Shown piece after piece: positions 47,201 to 58,069 of a stretch of DNA of 64,000 bases. The notes beneath the pieces are model-generated. The model did no database searches. It was not told the origin of the DNA and worked only from the letters and a program-made list of their open reading frames with translations. This stretch comes from Monodelphis domestica. Lineage: Eukaryota > Chordata > Mammalia > Didelphimorphia > Didelphidae. Numbering within the stretch: the first letter of the stretch is position 1; each line of letters starts with the position of its first letter. Made by a program: the position numbers and the translations under genes. Location: assembly GCF_027887165.1 (NCBI RefSeq), contig NC_077227.1:542419689-542483688 (forward strand), read 5' to 3'.

Positions 47201-50200
47201 TTCATCATATTATTTTCTTACTTCAATATACTGTAATATTCATGTACCACAGTTTAGTCATTTTCAGTCTATGGATATTTTGTTTACAATACTTCTGGGA
47301 AAAAAGCTACTCTAAATATTTTATTGTATATGGTACCTTTGTTTTTTTTTTTAAATCATTCATCTCTTTGGAGTAAATGTCTACCAGTGAAGTCTCTGTG
47401 TTCAGGAGCATGAACATTTTAGTCCCTTTCTTTGTATAGTTCCCAGTTGCTTTCCAGAATGCTTGGAAAAATTCTGTTTGCATGATTTTCAGTACTTGTG
47501 TATTCATGGTCTATATAGGTGCAGACAATATGATTCTCATAAATCTAAAACATATCTGATGGGAGTGTTTCAAAACTCATGAATGGAAATTGTCATTACA
47601 GTGTACATCTTTAATTCCTGAAGCACAAGAAGTCCTTAATTTGGTGGATAAATGCCCAAAGAATGTCCAGAAGGGAAAATTCCCTGTCATTGCTATTGAA
47701 GGCTTGGATGCTACTGGTAAGAGACTCTTCCTTAATTTGTAGGTTGCAATAATAATTATAGGAATTTGAGTTCATTTTCAATTCAGCAAGGGTTCATTAA
47801 GTAATTCGGTGCACCATAAGAATGCTCTGGGGATACAAGGATGAAAAATGACATAGTCCCATTTCAGTTTTTTGTGCTTTGCCTGATCCCAGTGATCTAG
47901 ACATTCTTTCTCTTGTATATGAAATATAGGCAAAACTACAGTGACTCACTCCATTGCAAAAACAATGAATGCTGTCTTCTTAAAGTCACCACCACCCTGT
48001 ATCAGCCAGTGGAGAAAAATATTTGATAATGAGCCAGCAATCATCAGGCGGGCATATTACTCTCTGGGAAACTATATCATTGCTTCTGAAATAGCTAAAG
48101 CATCTACCCAGGCTCCTGTAATTGTAGACAGGTAGGTATTAAGTTATCTTCACATCATACATCTTCTTTATTTTTATGAACCTTTGCTTGTGGGCACAAT
48201 ATTTTTAATGAAATAAAAATGACAATTCACATATACATAGGAGTTTAAGGTTTATAAACCTCTTTCCATTCAATCACCCAAAAGTGTAAGCAAGAGAAGG
48301 AGTAACAAATGGTATTTAGAGAGTTGGGTCAAATGGTCTTTGAGCTACCTTCCCACTCTCAGTAGATGAACTATTCTACCATTATACAGATAAAGGAAAC
48401 TGAGGTTTACAGTAAAATGAAATGAACTGTTGTTTCAGTTCCCAAGTATTAGAATTAAGACTCAAACTCCATATCCCTAATTTCAAGTCTTTCTTAACAC
48501 CATACAAAATAACAATATAAGGTTTACAGAGCACTTTTCAAATATTATTATTCAAATATTCTCACAACAAACCTGTGAAATATATGCTATTATTACTCCC
48601 ATTTTACATGAAGAAACTGAGGTGAAGCAACTCACCCAAGGACACATAGCTGGTAGAGAGTGGAGCCTGGATCTAGAATCATGTCTTTTTGACTCTAGAC
48701 CCAGTTAACATATGCATTGCTCCACCAAGCTTACAATGGACTCTCTAAGCATTTTAATAACCTATATTTCTGAAATAATATGGAATTTGTTATTATGGTA
48801 GATATTTAAATTAGAGTAAGCCTGAAGCAATAAAAAATACTTTTCCTAAAAGGAACTGAGATTGACAAAAAAATGAGGCAGCATTGTTCTTTAAAAGCCC
48901 TATAGTTTAGGATTTGTTACACTGTTCTCAATTCCCTAGATAGATTCTCCCACTTAGATGGTTTACATAGACTATTATTGCTGCAGGTCTTTACCATCTG
49001 TATTTGGCAAAGTCAACTAACATTGAGTGTCTGCTATGTTCAATGGAACTTAAAGAAAGTGAAAATATAGCCCCTGCTCTCAAAAAGTGTTTAGTCTAAT
49101 GAGGGAGACAGCATGCACACAGCTATGTGTAAACAAGATTTATCTAGGATAAAGTAGAGGAGGGGGTAATTCCAAAGGATAGGCACTAAGAATAAGGAAA
49201 ACTGTGGGAGGTTTTGGAAGAAATTGGGACTTTGTCTGAGACAGAAGACTGTCTCCAAAATTACTAATATTCTCTTTAATGGACAAATATAACAGCCCTT
49301 TCTAAATCTCAACCTTCCTATACCCTGTACAACCTTTGAAACAATCATCCTCTTCCCCTTGATACTCTCTTCTTTCTAAGTTTTTGTGACTCTGCTTTCT
49401 CCTGGTTCTCCTACATTTCTACATTTCTGACTGCTCCTCCTTAGTCTCTTTTGCTGGAGGATCTTCATCTAGGCTCAGCCCACCAACTGTAGGTACTCCA
49501 CAGGGCTCTGTCCTGGGCCTTTTTCTCCTCTCCCTCTATATTATTTCACTTGGTGATCTCATCAGCTCCCATGGATTCAATTATCATCTCATTGCTGATG
49601 ATTCTCAAATGTACTTCTCCAGGACTAACCTTTCTGCTGACCTTCCCATCTTGTATCTTTAACTGCCTACTGGATATATTGAGCTTAATGTCTCAGAGAC
49701 TTCTTAAACTCAACCTGCCCAAATAGGAATTATCATTCCCTCCATATTCTCCCCTTTTCCAAACTTCCCTATTTCTGTTGAGCGGCACCTCTCACCTCTC
49801 TTTTATCCAGGCTTATAATCTAGGTATCATCCTTGATGTCTCACCCTTCACCTCCCATATCCCATCTGTTGGCATGACCTGTTGTTTTTACCTGTGTAAC
49901 CTCCTCTTGAATATTTCCCTTTTCCTCATCTTCTACTGCCTCCATTCTGGTGTAGTCCCTTATTTCCTCACTCCTGAGCTATTGTATCTCCACTTCAATC
50001 TGTTCTCCATTCAGCCGCCAAAGCGATCTGAAAATCTAGGACTGACCGCATCACCTTTAAAATCAAGTGACTCTCCGTTACCTACAGGATCAAATAGAAA
50101 ATCCTTTGTTTGGAATTCAAAGCTCTTTGTAACTTGCTCCCCTTTCACCTGTTCAGTCTTCTTATGCATTATATCCCTCCATTCCAATAACCCATCCACT

Positions 50201-53200
50201 TTGTAATTCAATAACTCTGACTTGATCAAACAAGAAACTTCATCTCCCAGCTCCAGATGTTTTCATTGTTTCTACCCCCATTCCTATATCTACTTCCTGA
50301 CTGCCTTCAAGTCCCTGCTAAAATCCCACCCACCACATCAGTGGTGTAAAACTCTACTGAAATGGTGGCTACTAATTTTTACATAAAGACCTTCATGGCT
50401 TTACCAACAGCTTTAAAATGTAATATTATCTATATTTGAGTATATTTTTATTTGTTTTTGTTAACTTTTTTTTCCAATTACATTTTAATATGGTTCTGGC
50501 CATATCTAGAAGTGTTTGGGATAGAATGGGGACCCATGTTTGTCACCCATTAATCTCTTCAGTCTTCTTTATTGGACTTCTGACTTATTGATAGTTTAGT
50601 TCTCTAAAGTGATAAAAATGTCACCTTGGTTAAAAGAAAAAGTTTATTAAAGTCAAGCAATAATAGTACCTGTATCAGATAGCTTAGATTCTCCATCAGG
50701 AAATGCCTATTAAGTACCTGCTGTATACATCATCATCATCATCACCACCACCATCACCATAGAATAAGATAATATCTGCAAACTTTAAAGTGCTCTAAAT
50801 GTGTGAACTATGCATATTATTCTGGTCATCATAACTTTGGTTTTAGCACTTTATGATTACAGAGGGCTTTACATTTATTGTTGGACATCTGATACATTGA
50901 GGTGAGAAAGACCCAGGTGCATATCTTAGTTTTGTTATTTACTACTTGAATGAATTTCGCTATATTAAAATCTATGTTGACTAGTTTCTTCATCAGTAAA
51001 ATGAGGACTTGGAACCCTAACATCTCTTCTAACTTTAATTTCATTTGAATTCTTTAATCGTCTAATAGCCCAGGTTTATTTGCCAATAATTATTAGAGCT
51101 CAAATTTGAACCCAGGTCTCAAAAAAAAAAAAAGGCCAAGTTACTGTGCATTAGAGAGTACTTCTTTTATAATTGATAATGTTACCCTTAGATGTCATCT
51201 ACTTAAGCTTCCTATCCAGTCTTTCACCCCATGTTCCGTGTTTCCACCATTCTCTACCAAAAATCATTAAGCCTTTCCTTCTTAAGTACTTCATGTAACA
51301 GGGAACTCATGACTTTTTGTATTCTTCCAGGTACTGGCACAGCACAGCTGCCTATGCAATTGCCACTGAGATAAGTGGCCTTCCCCACTACCTACCTCCA
51401 GCTCACCACCCCATATACCAGTGGCCCAAGGACTTGCTCAAACCTGATATCATCTTGCTGCTAACTACGACTCCCAAGGAGAGGGAACTTCGGATCCAGG
51501 AACGTGGGCTGGAAAAAACTAAAGAAGAAGAGGAGCTGGAAGTCAATAAGTTATTTCGTGAAAAGTATGTTTTAATTTCATGGCACAGCTGATTGAGATT
51601 AAGAAACAGAAATGGGAGAAAACTATTTCCTCCAAGGCCAGAAGTCCTGGGCAGTCCTTTACTCATTCACTCATCAGGATAAAGTGGCACCACTGGGTTA
51701 GAAAAGCCAGGTAGATGGGAAGGTAGAGGATGGGGGAGGGCATAAAGTGAGAAGTTCAGCTATTACAAGAGTCAAGCTCATTTAGGACAATTCACTTCAA
51801 GAAATCTTTATTAAACACATAATAATAGCATTTCTATAGCATTTCAGGATTTAAAAAGCACTTTATCAATATTATTTGATCTTCACAACAACCCCAGGGA
51901 ATAAGTGATTTTATTATTTCCATTTTACAGATAGAAAAGCTGAGGCAGGGATAAATTAAATGACTTGCCCAAGGTTACACAGTATCTTGGAGTCAAATAT
52001 GAACTTATATCTTCTTGACTCTATAATTATATATAAAAAACCCTATATTTACTGAACCATCTAGCTACTCCTACTGTTAATCAGGTACAGTTGATGCAGG
52101 GAATGAAACAGTCACTAACTTCATGGAGATTACATTCTACTGGGGGAATATGACATTTCAAAATATAAGTTAATATATTGTAATTTAAGGAGGGAAAGCT
52201 TAAACAGCTGGAAGGATAAAGGAAAGTTTTATGAAGAATATAATACTTGGGCTACAATTCTGGGAAGAGGAACAGAGGAGGGGGAACAAAGAGTTCTGGG
52301 AATGGGGACCAATAGCTTGTGGAAAACCACTCAGGCCAGAGATTGAATAGAGAATTCAGGAAATGGCTATCAGTATAATTGAAGTAGCATTTGAGTCTTG
52401 AGTGGAGCTGGGGATTCCAGCAAATGGAAGCGAGGAAGGAGTTTTACAGCTTTGGGAGATAATCTGTGAAAATATAGAAGATAGTAAAATGGAGATAAGC
52501 AGGTAATATCAATTTGCCTGGTTTTATTGGACTGTAAAGAATAATGTGTTGTAATCTTTGAAATATAGGTTGGAGCCAGATTGGAAAGGAGTTGAAAAAC
52601 CAAGCCAAAGAGTCTATATTTTGTCCTAGAGGCAATAGGAAGTTATTAAAGCTTTTCAAGAAGGAAAATGATGAGGTCATACCTGTACTTTGGGAATATT
52701 GATATATGCTGTACAGAGAACCTGGCGTAGAAATAGAGAGGCACCACAAATGGAAATCAAGTAGGAGAGCACCATTTTGTTCCAGAGTCTGGACACTGAA
52801 TGAAAGTTTAAATTAGTTTGTGAGATGAGGAAGAGAATAAATGTGAACTACTGTAGCAGTAAGATTCATTATGATGAAGTCAATGATGGCTTATGGAGGA
52901 TAATTTTAAAGAATCAAGGATCAATCAGTGAACATTTATTAAGCACCTACTCTGTTCTACAAACTGTGTTAAGTGCTGGGTATCCAAAAATTAAAAAATG
53001 GCAAAAGGTAGACCCTCCATTCAAGAAGTTCACAATCTAATGGAGGAATTTGTAACTCCTACCTTATAAACTTGTATGCCTAGAGAAATAATGGAACTCT
53101 CAACAAATATGAGAAATTTATAAAGTATGTTGAATTTATGAAGAAAGATAATAAATTCAGTTTTGGTTGACTTTTAAGTACCTATGGGACAGCCAAGTGG

Positions 53201-54422
53201 GGATGTCAAGTAGTCAGAGATGAAGGAATGGAATTTTCATTAATACTTCTGGTAAAATTTGTCTTGGAATAAGGAGGTCAAATTAGTGGATAAATAATAA
53301 TGTGTTTATTTAATAATGTGAGAACTTTAATTTAGTCTCTTGTTGCCTGTCATGAAGCATGTTATTAAGAATTAAAGGCGGTCTGTTTGTTGGCTCTAGT
53401 AAAGGTGTTAGTAAAGTCTGACTAATGCTCCATTCTGGTATGGAGGTGATTTGGGGTACTCAAAAGTTATATGGTTGTGTGCACCTTCCCATTTCCAGAG
53501 CCTTAAAGAATGTCCCTTTCCCTACCAACCCCCACTGAAAAGTCATCTGTTATTTTACTAAACTGAGTTTGGAGAAGTTCATTATCAGAAAATAATAATG
53601 GTAGTAATATCAGGTGATGATATTTTTCAACTTTACAAGTCACAATGGACAGCAAGGTGTTCTGTATCCATTACTGTGCCTTAGGTTAGGGAGACCTGTC
53701 TTTGAATCTTGACAGTCATTATCTGATCATTGGCAAGTCACATAACCTGAGATCTCAGTTACCTTATAGATACAGTGAATACCCTGTAATATCTACCTTC
53801 TAGAGTCAGTGTAACTCTCAAATAACTCTGAAATGAGAGGATGCATATGCAGTACTTTATGAGTCTGAAAGCTTTGGGTATATGTGTGTGTTTACATACA
53901 TGTATGATTATATACACACATGTAGATAGATGTATACACATGTGTGTACACATATATGTCTGTCTATGAATATACGTATATGTACATATATGTATATCAA
54001 TTTATCTAGCCCATGTATATGTACATATATGCATCCACATATATGTTATCTCATGAACTTTTTGTATTAAAGTGTATAGCAGGCATGGCCTACATTGGTG
54101 GAAAGGACACTAAGGCCATTTAAATTATGAATCTTTGATGTTATTTCAGTAAATGAATCATTGAAGGAAGTTGGTTTAGGGAGTGATGGTAAAAGTGTGG
54201 TGATGCAGCCCAGAATCAGATGGTCTCTAGTTCTTGGTCCAAATAGCCATTATTCAGACTTGTCCAGATTACTCACTTTTCCCTGTTTTATTTTTCAGAG
54301 TGGAAATGTCCTATAAGAGGATGGAGAACCCTGGATGTCACTTGGTGGATGCTGGCCCAGAAAGAGGAGAAGTCATCCAGAATGTTTTAGATGTAATTAA
54401 AAAGTATTGTACCTCACTATAG
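37532..54422 (+). CDS. CMPK2: CMPK2, mitochondrial UMP/CMP kinase 2, five coding exons
   Basis: Spliced CDS: 37532-38254, 47602-47716, 47930-48131, 51331-51564, 54299-54422, totalling 1398 nt (465 aa plus TAG). All introns are GT-AG and in phase. Residues 1-~40 are a variable, basic leader consistent with mitochondrial import. Residues ~43-241 are the CMPK2-specific N-terminal region ([16 protein letters not shown], then HLGVFEAD and GQLWQR). The thymidylate-kinase-like domain follows, with P-loop GLDATGKT at 275-282, DRYW at 346-349 and a LID-like arginine/glutamate-rich stretch around 400-420. Family knowledge: it phosphorylates UMP, CMP and dCMP in mitochondria, is interferon induced, and supplies CTP precursors used by viperin. 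It diverges head to head from RSAD2. The human protein has 449 residues, and the extra length here lies mainly in the leader. Confidence 0.96.
38345..38555 (+). repeat. tRNA-headed SINE in CMPK2 intron 1
   Basis: Plus copy just after exon 1, from GCTAGATGGCTCAGAGGATT to AGGGTTTAAAAAAAAG. It contains GTGTGACCCTGAGCAAGTCC. Confidence 0.8.
39015..39205 (-). repeat. tRNA-headed SINE
   Basis: Minus copy with CTTACCTTCCATCTTGGAATC tail (piecewise) and CCAGCTGTCCCC head; very similar to 20160-20390. Confidence 0.8.
39215..39380 (-). repeat. MAR1/MIR-like SINE fragment
   Basis: TCTGGAGTGGTTTGCCATGA, GAGGAAACTGAGGCAAACAT and the TCCACTGTGCTACCC head on the minus strand, directly next to the SINE at 39015-39205. 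Confidence 0.6.
40995..41830 (+). mobile_element. L1 ORF2 end and 3' region
   Basis: It includes the end-of-ORF2 segment (ACCACCTCACACCTATCA) and the 3' region with GTGGTGGCAAAGAGTTGGAAACT and AAATAAGCAGAACTAGGAAAAC words (quoted piecewise). Several stops. Orientation plus, inside CMPK2 intron 1. Confidence 0.75.
43480..44095 (+). mobile_element. L1 3' end
   Basis: A third copy of the L1 3' region with GGGGAATGGCTGAACAAAT and GAGAGAAGCAGAACCAGG words, ending in an A-rich tail near 44090. Less diverged than the copy at 24400. Confidence 0.75.
44260..44515 (+). repeat. MAR1-like SINE
   Basis: Starts TTAAGCAGCTAGGTTGTGGA and contains the TCAGTTTCCTCATCTATAAA MIR-type core. It ends with AGTTGGACACAACCGAAATG, the distinctive tail of this marsupial SINE. 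Confidence 0.75.
45770..46570 (+). mobile_element. solo LTR-like element in CMPK2 intron 1
   Basis: It contains nested tandem duplications (45791-45847 with 45848-45908; 46006-46053 with 46054-46101) like duplicated LTR enhancers. A TTTAAATAG TATA-like box lies near 46164, and a polyadenylation hexamer at 46508-46513. The right edge abuts TGGCGACCAC (46571-46580), the first ten bases expected of an arginine-tRNA primer-binding site. The left edge is uncertain. No retroviral ORF follows. Confidence 0.6.
47602..47716 (+). CDS. CMPK2: CMPK2 exon 2
   Basis: 115 nt encoding residues 242-280, starting CTSLIPEA and ending within the P-loop (EGLDATG). The glycine before the catalytic lysine is split by the intron. 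The acceptor is TTACAG and the donor GTAAGA. Confidence 0.95.
47930..48131 (+). CDS. CMPK2: CMPK2 exon 3
   Basis: 202 nt covering K281-T282 of the Walker A motif to D346 and part of R347. It contains the SPPPCI-QWR and [10 protein letters not shown] segments, which bind the nucleoside monophosphate in thymidylate-kinase-like enzymes. Intron 2 is only 213 bp. The donor is GTAGGT. Confidence 0.95.
48515..48725 (-). repeat. MIR/CORE-SINE in CMPK2 intron 3
   Basis: CACAACAAACCTGTGAAATA, CATTTTACATGAAGAAACTG and a GGAGCCTGGATCTAGAATCA end, minus. Confidence 0.65.
49440..50420 (+). mobile_element. CR1/L2-clade LINE reverse transcriptase fragment
   Basis: The plus-strand translation near 49480-49625 shows TPQGSVLG, then LSLYI and a [15 protein letters not shown] segment (IADD replaces YADD), the RT core of CR1/L2-type LINEs. 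The remainder reads as the ORF2 C-terminus with stops. It lies in CMPK2 intron 3. Confidence 0.75.
51331..51564 (+). CDS. CMPK2: CMPK2 exon 4
   Basis: 234 nt beginning with the last base of R347, then [18 protein letters not shown] and LKPDIILLL, and ending with the helix that carries the LID-region residues ([11 protein letters not shown]). The acceptor is TTCCAG and the donor GTATGT. The frame leaves two bases of K425 to join exon 5. Confidence 0.95.
51820..52070 (-). repeat. MIR/CORE-SINE in CMPK2 intron 4
   Basis: TTCACAACAACCCCAGGGAA, TTTTACAGATAGAAAAGCTG and AAATGACTTGCCCAAGGTTA, minus. Confidence 0.7.
52080..53240. repeat. unnamed dispersed repeat, copy 2
   Basis: GAGATTACATTCTACTGGGG, then GAACATTTATTAAGCACCTAC, TTCAAGAAGTTCACAATCTA, and CTATGGGACAGCCAAGTGGG near the end. 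Same family as 21720-22500 and 815-1200. It fills most of CMPK2 intron 4. Confidence 0.5.
53865..54050. repeat. TG/CA/TA microsatellite
   Basis: Imperfect ATGTGTGTG, ATACACACATG and TATATGTACATA repeats, ahead of CMPK2 exon 5 by about 250 bp. Confidence 0.8.
54299..54422 (+). CDS. CMPK2: CMPK2 exon 5 (terminal coding exon)
   Basis: Completes K425, then [13 protein letters not shown] and the final helix, ending at TAG 54420-54422. The acceptor is TTTCAG after a long pyrimidine tract. The NPGC segment is a recognisable CMPK2 C-terminal feature. Confidence 0.95.
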
Positions 54423-54464
54423 TCACTCCTGGGAGGTGGCAGATGTTTTATCTACTTCTACATT

Positions 54465-54470
54465 AATAAA
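54465..54470 (+). terminator. candidate CMPK2 polyadenylation signal
   Basis: AATAAA lies 43 bases past the stop. If used, it would give a very short 3' UTR, so a more distal site is also possible. Confidence 0.35.
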
Positions 54471-54896
54471 CCTCACTTTAGAATGTATGCCACTATTTTC
54501 TAGGTACCTGTTAGATATTCACAGTGGCAGGAAAGGAAGAAACTTAATATGCCTTCATACAGACACAGCCATATGGTTAGAAAACCTAGGTTCAAATCCT
54601 ACCTCTGATGCTTATGTTCTGTGGGACCCTGGACAAACTTAACTTCCTTTGACCTCAAAAGAGTTTGGAACTGAACCGCCAATGTTCATTCAAAATTTAT
54701 ACTTGTGATTATATGATCTATATGGCAGCCACAAGGTAATGATGAGAACACTGTATTTGGATTCAGAGATCTTAGGTCACAATTCTGACTTTTGTCACCC
54801 ACTAGCTGAGACCTTGAGCAAATCACTTCCACCATTCTGTTCTCTAGGAGATCTTCTAACTCTAAATCCCTGTGATCCTGTTTTATGTATATGTGC

Positions 54897-54960
54897 TTTA
54901 TATATATATGTATATATATATATATATATATGCACATAGACATATATATATGTACATCCA
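54897..54960. repeat. (TA)n microsatellite
   Basis: Alternating TA runs interrupted by TG and GCACATAGAC, downstream of CMPK2. Confidence 0.8.
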
Positions 54961-55404
54961 TGCACACATAGTCTAAAACACTGGATAATCCTTGCATCAT
55001 AGCCTATCTTTTGTTCAGATAATCTCTTTCATGGTGTCATGATATGATGTCCTCCAGCAGTGGGTGAATTGAGGAACTATTTTCCTTATTAAATATTTCC
55101 TTATTATTATTTTAAAAAATACTGGATCTGCTATTCTTTTTTTTTTTTGCCAGGAATACTTTTTATTTATTGAACATCATAATAAATCCCAACATTTCTA
55201 ACCCAGAAAGAGAAATATCCAAATTGGCAAGTTCTCTCAGATATCTATCACATGATAATTTGAGGTAACATTTATAGCAATGAGGTGCCAAAGATGGCAT
55301 GCAGAGCATTCTCTGTGGGCACACAGCCATCTACCACCTCCTTGAGTTCATTACTAGAAATCAGACTACAGTTCTAAACAATCCTGGACTATATATATAT
55401 ATAT

Positions 55405-55608
55405 CTTCTGGAGGGGCTGCTAGATGTCCCAGCATATAGAAAGCTAAACCTAGAGACAGAAAGTCCTGAGTTCAAATCCGGATTCAACATTTACCGAGCT
55501 GTGTGACCATGGACAAGTCACTTGACCCCAAATGACCCCTTAACTGCTTTTTTACCTTGGAACCCATACTTAGTTTTGATTCTAAAACAGAATGTAGGGG
55601 TTTAAAAA
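55405..55608 (+). repeat. tRNA-headed SINE
   Basis: Plus copy with GGGGCTGCTAGATGTCCCAG head and GTAGGGGTTTAAAAAAAT tail, downstream of CMPK2. Confidence 0.75.
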
Positions 55609-55984
55609 AATCCTGGAACAAGAGGCTTGTAGGACCTTGCATGTCCTCTCAAGTACTCATTGCTTCACTTTTGTTTTCATCTTTAACATCCCTTTGAATA
55701 TGACCTCTTTATTCGGGGAGACAAGAGGCATGTAGCAGTATCCCTGAGAGTGTGTTAGCTTCATTGAGAGCATAGTCATATTCTGCCAGCCCTCAGACAC
55801 TGACAAGCAAGCTTTGGATATGGCAAGATGACTATTCAACTGCATAGGTCTCTGCTGAGGGTAGTCTCTTCCAGCTAGTGCCATCTCTGGTCAAGAATGT
55901 TGGAATGTCTTGGCTGGCCCTAGACTTTCACTTTAAAATTGTTAAGGTTAGACTTGAATTCAAAATGCTCTGAGACATGACCAT

Positions 55985-56345
55985 TGGTATTTTATCAATT
56001 ATACAAAACCCTTTAGTATCTCCCAGTTGCTCTCAGAATAAGGTACAAGTTCTTAAGCCTGGGATCCAAGTCCCTCCTTTTACTCCCAAACATGAGCAGT
56101 CTGCTCAGCACTTGCCTTTTCGTGTTTGCTGAGCATTTGTGTCACCTGCATTTTTGCCTCTGCCTATGCTAGCTCCTTTGCTCAAGATATAAATCTCCTC
56201 CCTGTCCCTCACATTTATTCTCCCTTTCTTACTCATCCTTTATGGCTTAGCTCAAGTATTATTTCCTTTAGGAAATCTTCCCTGGATTCAGCTGTGCATT
56301 TTTGGCCCTTTTTGTGTAGATCACTAATCTCTTAAATAATTAAGA
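55985..56345 (+). mobile_element. L2 LINE 3' end
   Basis: The order of words (CAGAATAAGGTACAAGTTC, CCCTCCTTTTACTCC, TTTGCTCAAG, TATGGCTTAGCTCAAG, GGAAATCTTCCC) follows the L2 3' end seen across mammals. Downstream of CMPK2. Confidence 0.65.
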
Positions 56346-56469
56346 TATTAAATAAATATATGTTGACAATGAAGGTCCCTGGATCTGAAATAAGATGAGT
56401 TGGATTTAAATCCCTGTTCTGCATGGTGATCCTAAGAAAGTCATTTTATCTCTCTAGGTCCTATAGCCT

Positions 56470-56486
56470 CCCCCCCCCCCCCCTTT
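56470..56486. repeat. poly-C then poly-T run
   Basis: About 15 C followed by T6; a simple repeat and likely sequencing-length uncertain. Confidence 0.8.
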
Positions 56487-57654
56487 TTTGGTTTGTTTTT
56501 GGTATTTTTAATCACCAGATGAGAGAGTTGGACTAGAAATCACTGAAGTGTCTTCTAGCACTAAAAACTCTGATAGTGTAAGCTATTTAAATGTGTAGCT
56601 ATTCAACTTATTTTAGGTCTTATCTCTAAGTATTGTAGAACTTAATTTTCTTGATTAGAGGGACTTCACAAGTCAGAAGACAATACTATGCACATAATAG
56701 AAGCTTAAGAAATATTTATTACATAACAGAGTTGACTTTTGTAGACTTCCTTTCAAACATGTTATCTATTCATGGTTACCCCGCCCATGCATTCCCCCAA
56801 AAGTGTGGCACTAAAAACATAGGCATCTTGCACTGAGTAAAGAATATTCAACTTAATTATTTCAGCACTTTGTGTGGTCATATGTTTTTCATGTAGTGAG
56901 TCTGATAAATGAATTAAAACTCAAGCTGAAAGAAATATTGGTTGTGTATCATTGTGATATAGATTTAATTTATCTTGCTAAACAGTTGGTTGACAAATGT
57001 GATTTTTTTTAGGAATTCTTTTATTATTTGAGTATTTTATGATTATACAACTTTAGCTACATTGAACTGCTTCAGATATGGATGCCTAAGAAAAAGAAAG
57101 TAGTTGGAAAAAATACTATTAAGCTGAGATTGTGAGCTTTATTGAGAATATGGTGGAGAAAGATTTCCCTTTCCTTGTTTTGCCAATAATGTTATTGTTG
57201 ACCCAGGGAATGAGAAAAAACAAAATGCTCTCTTAAGTTCCTTTTCAGCTGTATGTTTTTGTCTTCTGAGAAATGTGATTATCCCTCACTCAAACTCTAA
57301 CACTTCTTATGTTATTGATGAATATGCATTTATTGAGCTGCTCCTAGATGTAATATACTTTGTTGACCTTTTTTTTAAGGGTTTGCGTGGTTATGGTAGA
57401 CAATTTAGTTAGAGAAATGAGTAGCATGCATTGAAAGATGACTAGTAATCAGAGCTCACGGGTTCCAAAAATGGACAGGCAGTAGGAGCAATGGGAATTT
57501 AGAAGACAGAGATGGATCCCTCAGAAATGGAATGGTCTTACCCTCCTCTCTAACAAAGGGGTGAGCAGCTCATCTCTGCCCTGATCATACTATCTGCATA
57601 TGTATCCTGAATAATATGTGCTTTGAAAGCTACCTAATGAGCTGGAATTTTCCC

Positions 57655-58065
57655 ATGTGCAAGTATCACTTAAAAGATCTAGGGGTGTTTAGCCTGTAGA
57701 ATAGAAGGATGGGAAGGGATGGGGATAGGATCAGAATGATAACTGTCTTCAAATATGCGAATGTCTGTTACATAGTAAAGGTATGAGATATATGCTATTT
57801 GGCCCTACACAGTTTGGAGTAGGAATGATAGGTGGAAGTTATAGAGACATAGAACTGAGGTCAACAGTAAGGAAAAGCTTTCTACCTCTGGGCTGTCCAA
57901 AAGCATAATGGACTGCCCCAGGAAGTGGTGAGTTTTTCCTCACTTGACATTTTTAAATGAGACAGGATGACCATTCCTTTGTGGAGACATTCTCATGTCA
58001 GGTGTAAGTTGGACTAGATGACTCATGAGTTCTACCCCAGCTTTAAAGTTCCATATGTGTTTTCC
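57655..58065 (+). mobile_element. CR1/L3 LINE 3' end
   Basis: GATCTAGGGGTGTTTAGCCTG, AAGGAAAAGCTTTCTACC, CTGCCCCAGGAAGTGGTGAG and the closing GTTGGACTAGATGAC are typical of CR1/L3 3' regions (quoted piecewise). Confidence 0.65.
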
Positions 58066-58069
58066 TGAC

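Noticed and set aside
49778..50206. 142-codon plus-strand ORF as a gene
   Set aside because: It falls inside the CR1/L2 LINE RT region and out of the conserved frame, with no start context.
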